This document shows positions 20,201-24,473 of a stretch of DNA of 24,473 nucleotides, piece by piece. How positions within the stretch are numbered: the stretch's first letter is position 1; every line of letters starts with the position of its first letter. The stretch comes from Silene noctiflora (taxonomy: Eukaryota; Streptophyta; Magnoliopsida; Caryophyllales; Caryophyllaceae), in NCBI GenBank assembly GCA_009801015.1, contig VHZZ01000403.1:11201-35673 (forward strand), read 5' to 3'. The notes beneath the pieces were generated by a model. It had not been told where the DNA came from. It did no database searches and saw only the letters and a list, made by a program, of their open reading frames with translations. A program made the position numbers and the translations under genes.

Positions 20201-20821
20201 CAACTAATCTCATACATTTCACTCTACACTACCGCTATTGTCCTAAACATAACAATTCAAGCATAATCAACATGCTTAACTACATTAATCTACTTATTAG
20301 GACCTTTAATTATGAAGCAAACAGCTTAATTATAACAATGATCAACATGCAGCACACTTATTACACTAATCTACTAATTACTGAACTCTACGCTGCCGTT
20401 TCCGTCCTAAAAATAATAATTCAAGAATAATGACCATAATCACCATGCTTAACTACACTGATCAACAACAATTATCAATATGCAGCACACTAATTCAACA
20501 AATCCACTTATTAATGAACTCTACCCTGCCGCTTTCGTCGTAAAATTAACAACTTAAGCATAATCAACATGTTAAATTACATTAATCTACTTATTAATTC
20601 ACCGTTTTCGTCCTAAACTCAACAATTTAAGCATAATCAACAAGCTTAATTACATTAATCTACTGATTAGTAACTCTAATTATAAATCAAACAACCTAAT
20701 TACAGAAATTACACTAATTAATGAACTCTACAGGCTACAGCATCAAAAAAATGATTAAAAACTGAAAAGAAAGATCATACCTATAGAAATCAACGGATTT
20801 GAGCTTGCTGGAGGACATCAT
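11088..20821 (-). CDS. PDIL5-4: Protein disulfide isomerase-like 5-4 (ERV41/46-type scaffold with thioredoxin insert)
   Basis: Family knowledge: an ER/ER-Golgi membrane protein with a lumenal thioredoxin domain inside an ERGIC/ERV41-46 cargo-receptor fold, giving possible chaperone, redox or COPII cargo roles. Fifteen coding exons, minus strand: 20821-20781, 18124-18034, 17066-16972, 15471-15414, 14821-14637, 14464-14407, 13496-13456, 13351-13277, 13181-13125, 12653-12587, 12437-12291, 12041-11817, 11609-11457, 11358-11281, 11165-11088. All join in frame to 482 aa; Arabidopsis PDIL5-4 is about 480. Visible parts: N-terminal KLKSVDFYRKIPRDLTEASL, membrane segment 27-44, ERGIC-N region to about 110, thioredoxin domain about 140-256 with APWCFWS (C170, S173) and GYP cis-proline (P222), ERV C-terminal region 294-440, membrane segment about 443-465, and a short basic cytosolic tail ending KKVELGKNF. 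It has one active-site cysteine, as the family does. NIT, NKT, NMS and NVT are possible N-glycan sites. Intron 11 is GC-AG. No reading-frame damage is visible. Confidence 0.95.
11166..11280 (-). other. 115-bp PDIL5-4 intron dominated by a 35-nt poly-T tract
   Basis: On the plus strand, positions 11227-11261 are 35 consecutive A, so the pre-mRNA carries U35 in the last intron. It lies about 60 nt before the acceptor at 11166. Such tracts vary in length between individuals and could act as part of the polypyrimidine signal. Confidence 0.85.
12042..12290 (-). other. GC-AG intron 11 of PDIL5-4
   Basis: On the minus strand the exon ends AAGAAG and the intron begins GCAAGT. The acceptor is TTACAG before GTGCCTGG. 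Protein alignment demands this join (VRVKK then VPGNL). AG|GCAAGT is the consensus of the minor GC-AG class processed by the major spliceosome. Confidence 0.85.
13497..14406 (-). other. PDIL5-4 intron 6, no internal gene seen
   Basis: This 910-bp intron separates the active-site exon (ending KRL) from the KPSWEK exon. The sequence is AT-rich and holds no transposon end, RNA gene or strong repeat that I can recognise. Confidence 0.6.
15727..15930 (-). mobile_element. LTR with adjacent initiator-Met primer-binding site
   Basis: Read on the minus strand, the element begins TGTTAAGAAGC at 15930 and ends GGTTTAACA at 15727, so it has TG...CA ends and is 204 bp long. It contains TATAAA (15850-15845). 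Immediately after it comes TGGTATTAGAAC (15726 downward), a one-mismatch version of the TGGTATCAGAGC site complementary to the 3' end of initiator tRNA-Met. That makes it a 5' LTR, not a random repeat. No second LTR, Gag/Pol sequence or polypurine tract was found before exon 4, so it is a truncated remnant, possibly of a small TRIM-like element, in intron 3. Confidence 0.65.
15988..16013 (+). repeat. 26-nt poly-A tract in PDIL5-4 intron 3
   Basis: A run of 26 A follows TTGCAGT. No SINE or LINE body with pol III boxes is recognisable before it, so it may be a simple homopolymer. Confidence 0.8.
16164..16350. mobile_element. Stowaway-like MITE in PDIL5-4 intron 3
   Basis: The left end is CTCCCTCCAATCTTTTGG. 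The right end in reverse complement is CTCCCCTTCAATCTTTTAGG. TA flanks both ends (16162-16163 and 16351-16352). It is 187 bp long with no coding capacity. The inverted ends are still well matched, so it is not very old. Confidence 0.8.
17067..18033 (-). other. PDIL5-4 intron 2, no internal gene seen
   Basis: This 967-bp intron has clean GT-AG borders. A stretch near 17356-17380 (CAGTGGCTTGGCCAGG) vaguely resembles a hAT-like end, but no partner end was found. Confidence 0.55.
18223..18615. mobile_element. GGCGC-rich hAT-like element A with 8-bp target duplication
   Basis: The terminal inverted ends CTTACTTTAAAAAAAGCG and, in reverse complement of the right end, CTTAGTTTGAGAAGGCG are followed by GGCGCA-rich arms. 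The element is flanked by a perfect 8-bp duplication, CTTTAGGG (18215-18222 and 18616-18623). Eight-base duplications are characteristic of hAT elements. The 393-bp element has no transposase. Its arms are dense in GAGGCGCA/GGCGCAC words, and the centre (about 18380-18530) is AT-rich. It lies in PDIL5-4 intron 1. Confidence 0.8.
18699..19068. mobile_element. GGCGC-rich hAT-like element B with 8-bp target duplication
   Basis: The ends CTTAGTTTGAAAATGCGC and, in reverse complement of the right end, CTTAGTTTAAAAAAGCGCGC are inverted. The perfect duplication GTAGATAT flanks it (18691-18698 and 19069-19076). At 370 bp, with the same end sequence and GGCGC-rich arms as element A and an AT-rich centre, it belongs to the same family. 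It shows no coding capacity. Only 83 bp separate the end of element A from the start of element B. Confidence 0.83.
19077..20040. other. Middle of PDIL5-4 intron 1, no feature recognised
   Basis: AT-rich, intron-like sequence. No inverted-repeat element, RNA gene or exon-like block could be supported. Confidence 0.5.
20045..20193. repeat. Imperfect direct repeat, period about 93 bp
   Basis: ACAACAGCTCATCCAACA begins two similar blocks (about 20045-20102 and 20138-20193). Both end in AACTAATTTCAC. They differ by several substitutions. Confidence 0.7.
20221..20731. repeat. Degenerate minisatellite next to the 5' splice site of PDIL5-4 intron 1
   Basis: Four diverged units start at 20221, 20385, 20518 and about 20598. 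A further partial ACTCTAC begins at 20725. Most start with ACTCTAC, carry a CCG(T/C)TTTCGTCCTAAA block, then AAGCATAATCAACATG and ATTAATCTACTTATTA, and most end AATGA. Unit length runs from 80 to 164 bp because some units hold extra sequence. The array ends about 50 bp from the exon 1 donor at 20780. Confidence 0.7.
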
Positions 20822-21009
20822 ATTTTTCCGACGGAGAAAATCTCCGCAAAATGTCGGAAAATTGAAGTAAAATTTGTCAAGAAAATTGAGATCTACTGAC
20901 GATTTTAATTGGGGAAGATAAAGAGAGAGTGAAGGCGAAGCATACGTAGTCTCACTCTTCTCTTATCAAAGTCAAACTAATTTAAGATCTTGTGCATTTA
21001 ATCAAAAAA
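20822..21009 (-). promoter_or_regulatory. 5' leader and proximal promoter of PDIL5-4
   Basis: These 188 bp lie between the start codon and the Helitron end. Read on the minus strand they include a CT-rich leader with ACTCTCTCTTTATCTTCCCC, typical of a plant 5' UTR, but no convincing TATA box. Any more distal promoter is displaced by, or now supplied by, the Helitron. Confidence 0.45.
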
Positions 21010-21608
21010 CTAGCGTAACACCCGTGAAAATTCACGGGGTTGTTAATTTCAATTTTGTAAAGCATGTGATCAATTACCGTCGTTAGATAATCTAATAACA
21101 TATTTTATGTATATGTAAAGGCCTTAATATAAGTAGATAAAAAAGTATATAAATAATCATAAATTAAAGTACATTTAGAAAATTTCTTGAAAANAAGTTA
21201 TACGAAAAAGTTATAAAAACGGTACATACAATGTTATGCGTTATTAAGAAAGTAGGTTTTATAAAAATGTTGTCAATTAAGTGTGAAGTAGTCATAGACC
21301 TTTGAGTTCTTTTAACGGAAGTAAAAAGTACGGTAATATGACAAAGCAATGTGTGATTTATTTTTAAAAAATCAATAAACATTAGACGTGTGGCATATCA
21401 ATTGAGAAAGCGTAATCTATAAATCATAAATGGGAAATTATTAATTTTCAGTAAAGTACGTTTTAGTTAAAAATTTGGAAAAAAAATTATTGTTTCAAAT
21501 AACTTATAATCTGAAATTTAATGAAATTATTTAACTTAAATAAACGGAATACGGTATTCCGAAATCAAGTATAGTTATTAAACCCGACCATAGACAAACT
21601 CGAATACA

Positions 21609-21613
<5 letters not shown>

Positions 21614-21644
<31 letters not shown>
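21614..21644 (+). repeat. 31-nt poly-A tract
   Basis: Homopolymer run of 31 A inside Hel-3, about 135 bp before the broken reading frame at 21779. It could be a retroposon tail or a simple repeat. No matching body was recognised. Confidence 0.8.
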
Positions 21645-21645
<1 letters not shown>

Positions 21646-21778
21646 ATTCATTAAAGGACACGGTGTACAACTATACACCATATCATTCAACCTTCTATCC
21701 CAACATTCAACACCATACATTTCTAGAACTCTCTTCATCACTTTTGATCCGAAAAAATCTCAAAATTTCTCAATAAAA

Positions 21779-22204
21779 ATGGCTTGATCATCATTCCAAT
21801 CATTATCTAAAGTATATGCTAAGGAAAACATTTTCGATAGTGAGGATAGTAGTGACGGAGATGATGTTAAAGTCGTAGATGAAGTTGAGTACTTGAGACA
21901 TCTGGCTCTCATTGAATATAGGGATTGTTCTCCAGATGTGGTGGTGGTGTTTGAAGAAAATATCGATAATTCATCCCATTTAGCGGGGGAGATTTCGAAT
22001 CCATTAAGGTTTGGCTTTGACAATGACAATGACAATGACAAAGATAATGAAGATGGTTTTGAAGGTTGNACTGCGCTTATGGAAGTGGAGGACATTCAAT
22101 TTTCGGGAATGAAACCTGGATCTGAAGCTACTGGTGGTGTTGGTGATGGCGGTCAATCTTCTGAAATGCATCGGGGTTTTGAAGGTGGTGGTGATGTTTG
22201 TTGA
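21779..22204 (+). pseudogene. Broken acidic open frame of unknown origin in Hel-3
   Basis: An ATG at 21779 in good context (AATAAAAATGGC, after a UTR-like stretch) is followed at codon 3 by TGA (21785-21787). After that the same frame stays open for 138 codons to TGA at 22202-22204. The predicted product is acidic, with a Ser/Asp run (FDSEDSSDGDD), a hydrophobic stretch (PDVVVVF), a DNDNDND repeat and Gly-rich ends. One codon contains N (22069). I recognise no family. A captured gene fragment with a nonsense change at codon 3 fits best. A sequencing error, or use of the internal ATG at 21893, is also possible. Confidence 0.45.
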
Positions 22205-22412
22205 TTTCGATTGAAATCAATGCCACTTTGATATTGGAAATGGAAAAAAAATGGTAGATCCGTAATGAAAATTTGAAGATGGAGAAGGGGATTGAAATTA
22301 GAAATGAAGAAAACTGCAAATTTGGGACATGCAATGAAAGGTATTGTTTTTTATGCTTTGCTCTAAGCTTGCTAAAAGTATTCATCTCAGGTTTTTATAT
22401 GCTTTGCTGTAA

Positions 22413-22598
22413 ATGTTGAGTCGTACGGAGCGCGGAATGATTTGTTGGTATACTTGTGAATACTGCTGGAAAAATGACTCGGTATTTACAGATTTTAGAA
22501 GACAAAAGAGGAGAAGAAAAAGAGTTTGCTGGCCATTGAAGTTCTCGAGCAACATTGAGAAGCAAAAGGGGTTATTGGAATTTGATCAACGTGATTAA
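22413..22598 (+). pseudogene. Short basic open frame, possible exon remnant
   Basis: A 61-codon frame includes ICWYTCEYCWKN and RRQKRRRKR. It is preceded by TCATCTCAG|G at about 22383-22392, which could be a splice acceptor, while ATGAAAGGTATTG at 22332-22344 could be a donor. With the upstream frame it may represent an exon series carried by the Helitron. No family is recognised. Confidence 0.3.
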
Positions 22599-22701
22599 TA
22601 GAAGTATATTGTTAGGCCATTGATGTTTAGGCAGTGTAATTAATATTTAGGGAATCTGTATTATATTCTTGGAATACTAAATCTGTATTATATTTAGGGG
22701 T

Positions 22702-22770
22702 TATGCCCAATTCGTTTTTTCGAGCCTGATTATGCACAATTCGATTTTTCGAACCTGATTATGCCCAATT
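22702..22770 (+). repeat. 29-bp tandem repeat, about 2.4 copies
   Basis: TATGCCCAATTCG-type units begin at 22702, 22731 and 22760. The first two share the tail TTTTTCGA(G/A)CCTGAT, with a few substitutions between them, and the third is truncated. Confidence 0.85.
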
Positions 22771-22949
22771 AGGTTTTGCTTAGGTGGTTTATTTAATGCC
22801 TACTTGAGAAACTCTTATTGGTTTAATTACCACCACATCAGAATAGGTGGCAGCCCCGGCTATAATTAATCATCTTGTGATGTTTTACACCCCACCCCAG
22901 ACTTCGCATCTAATGCTGTTAATCTTCTACTGATATTCGACGTGTTCCT

Positions 22950-23106
22950 CTGTTCTAGTATGACTCTTATTGTTCAATGCGACTGGCTGCGTCGATTGTT
23001 GAGGATGCTCGTTTTTCTGCTGTTACTTGCGATTTTTGCAGGAGTGACGTTGTGTCTTATTTTTCGAAGAGGGCAATTGATGATTGCGAAAAGACAATTT
23101 GTACCT
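22950..23106 (+). pseudogene. Exon-like fragment with Cys-rich frame in Hel-3
   Basis: From ATG at 22978 the frame reads MRLAASIVEDARFSAVTCDF, then CRSDVVSYFSKRAIDDCEKT, then ICTS, followed by TCA|GTAAGG, a good plant 5' splice site. Just upstream the same frame has a stop (TAG near 22959). Codon composition is more balanced than in the surrounding AT-rich DNA. It resembles a captured exon, but I cannot name the family. CDFC and the later cysteines could be part of a metal-binding fold (speculative). Confidence 0.35.
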
Positions 23107-23853
23107 CAGTAAGGAATACAAACTTGTGAGCAACATATTTTGCAATTTTTGACTATTTTCTTTAAGATTAGCCTTTTGCATATATTTCCTCTTAAAACTA
23201 CGATGTAATAACACCTATTTTGTTGGACTTTCCAACTATTTTATTTAAGATTAGCTCGTTGGAGAAACATTAAACTCTATGATGTCGTCTTACGTTATGT
23301 ACATTGGAGCTTTCTGTAATACTTTGACATTACTTTGACTTGTACCCTTCATTTTTAAATGTTTTTGGTCCCAATTTAAATATTGCTTCTTCAAAATAGT
23401 TTCGAAAGTCAGCAATACTGATGTACCGGGTAAGACCCAGATTGATTAGGCGATGTAACTCTGACTGACTTTATTAGAATTATGTTGTCGGCTAAGCGGA
23501 AAAAATAACGAANAATATACAGTGTGGATTTGATACAACATGAAACTAACTGATAGCAACNANATTATTATGTGTACCNGATTAATCTTTTTTAATAGCT
23601 TTAGGTTTACTTAATTATTAAACCTAAATCTAGTAAATTGTACCAGAGTAGATTTAGGTTTACTGAATTAATTTAATTTTGCCCTTTATTCTTATTGGAT
23701 TGTTGGGTACATACATGGCTGCCTGTGATTGGCCTATAATACTCATAGAGGCTGAAAGTGAATGAGGTTGCTTGAAATAGGAAATGCTGATTTTGTGTTG
23801 CGCCACGTCAGCTTTTGAACATCCTTCTTTTATATATATATAATAATTATTAC
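23107..23853. other. Right part of Hel-3 without coding signal
   Basis: AT-rich sequence with five of the six ambiguous bases of the window (23513, 23561, 23563, 23579 here, and 22069 and 21194 to the left; four fall inside this stretch). Inverted repeats occur, such as TAAACCTAAATCTA (23619-23632) and TAGATTTAGGTTTA (23648-23661). No exon could be supported. Confidence 0.4.
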
Positions 23854-23857
23854 TCTC

Positions 23858-24473
23858 TCCGTCTCATTCAATGGTAAGGATCAATTATAAGATGACAAGT
23901 GGACCAAATCGAATGTGAAAGATCAAGTTACTCATCCGGGTTGCGAAACGTCACTAGTCTCTCTTTCACTAGTCTCTCTTTCACTCATTTCCCTTTTACA
24001 CTCCCTTCACCGCGACAACCACCTCGACGACGCAGCAGCAACCCCACCACGTTCCAGCACCACCGCAGCACCACCACCGATAACGCAGCACCGTAGCACC
24101 GCCCTTACTCGTTTCTCTCAATTTCGTTATTTTTCATTCTCAAGTAAGAATACGATTCGTTTGTTTTTCTTTTGAATTAGTTCATATAAATTGTTTTTAA
24201 TTAAGTTAGTGATGTTTGTTTGTCTTAATTTATATGATTTATTGTCTCAATTCCGTTCTTCTTCTTGTTCAATTTCGTTTTTCCTCTTCTTCAATTTCGT
24301 TTTTCTTCTTCATTTTCATTTAGTTCATTATTGTTGTTGTCATTGTTGTTAATTCGTTTTGTTCATTGTTGTTGTTAATTCGTTTTGTTCATTGTTGTTA
24401 ATTTTCGTTTAGTTCATTTTTGTAGTAGTTGTTGTTGATTGTGTCGAAGTGGGTGAGGGACGTTGATATTCAT
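23858..24473 (+). mobile_element. Probable left end of a TIR element or start of a gene running off the window
   Basis: TACTCTCTCCGTCTCATTCA at about 23861 resembles the CTCCCTCCGTCCC ends of Stowaway/mariner-like elements. No right-hand partner lies in the window. Inside are a duplicated TCTCTCTTTCACTAG motif (23955-23983), a CAC/CAG-rich GC-rich block (24000-24110), AAGTAAGA at about 24142, which could be a splice donor, and then TTG/TTC-rich repeats to the end. It could be a mariner-like element or a gene 5' UTR plus intron. Confidence 0.35.
24240..24440. repeat. TTC/TTG-rich degenerate repeats
   Basis: Repeated words such as CAATTTCGTTTTTC and TTCATTGTTGTTGTTAATTC recur several times with small changes. 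The AT-rich, low-complexity character fits a UTR intron or transposon leader. Confidence 0.7.

Larger units (their letters stand above)
21010..23853 (-). mobile_element. Helitron (Hel-3) upstream of PDIL5-4; 3' end clear, 5' end approximate
   Basis: Read on the minus strand, the 3' end is CTAG (21013-21010) followed by T. It is preceded by a perfect 8-bp hairpin, CCCGTGAA-AA-TTCACGGG (21021-21038). This is the same architecture as Hel-1 and Hel-2. At the far side, minus-strand sequence TATATATATATAAAAGAAGG near 23853-23830, followed by CTGACGTGGCG, looks like a Helitron 5' region. The terminal TC is not visible, perhaps lost to the element that starts at about 23858. The length is therefore about 2.84 kb. 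The right-hand boundary is inference. Confidence 0.6.

Noticed and set aside
23899..24175. Two overlapping plus-strand open frames (65 and 86 codons)
   Set aside because: The Ser/Thr/Pro-rich products come from CAC/CAG and TCTCTT repeats. The region looks like a leader or transposon interior, not a proven coding exon.
1..24473. CRISPR array, operon, prophage or other bacterial-type system
   Set aside because: Spliced genes, a nuclear tRNA with pol III boxes and plant transposons show eukaryotic nuclear DNA. No spaced short repeats of CRISPR type exist.

Overview
The window is nuclear DNA from a flowering plant, almost certainly a eudicot. The evidence is two intron-rich genes whose spliced proteins match plant families along their whole length, a nuclear tRNA gene, very AT-rich introns, and transposons with plant-type ends (Helitrons with CTAG 3' termini, Stowaway-like MITEs, hAT-like elements). 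The species cannot be fixed from this sequence. A GAACTGAA-rich repeat recalls Caryophyllales genomes, but that is only an impression.

Layout from left to right. Positions 1-505 are AT-rich and hold a Stowaway-like MITE. Positions 506-2520 are a minus-strand Helitron with a second, smaller plus-strand Helitron (1914-2350) inserted in it. Positions 2844-8396, minus strand, are an 11-exon gene for a TBC-domain Rab GTPase-activating protein (438 aa) whose last coding exon is only 15 bp. Positions 8397-10554 are intergenic and full of repeats: a 49-bp direct repeat, two inverted-repeat elements and a palindromic minisatellite. A tRNA-Lys(CUU) gene lies at 10555-10627. Positions 11088-20821, minus strand, are a 15-exon gene for a PDIL5-4-type protein (482 aa): a thioredoxin domain inserted into an ERV41/ERV46-like cargo-receptor scaffold. 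Its introns carry an LTR with a primer-binding site, a MITE, two GGCGC-rich hAT-like elements with perfect 8-bp target duplications, and a minisatellite. A Helitron 3' end sits 189 bp upstream of its start codon. Positions 21010 to about 23853 look like that Helitron and carry broken, apparently captured coding fragments and all six ambiguous bases. From about 23858 another TIR element seems to begin and run off the window.

Both protein genes are on the minus strand, with the tRNA between them. They are independent transcription units. By family knowledge both belong to the secretory pathway: PDIL5-4 acts at the ER/ER-Golgi boundary and the RabGAP switches off Rab GTPases in vesicle traffic. 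Nothing here shows that they work together. The notable features are the transposon layer and a few gene-structure details: a GC-AG intron, a one-cysteine thioredoxin motif and a microexon. No operon, CRISPR array or defence system is present.
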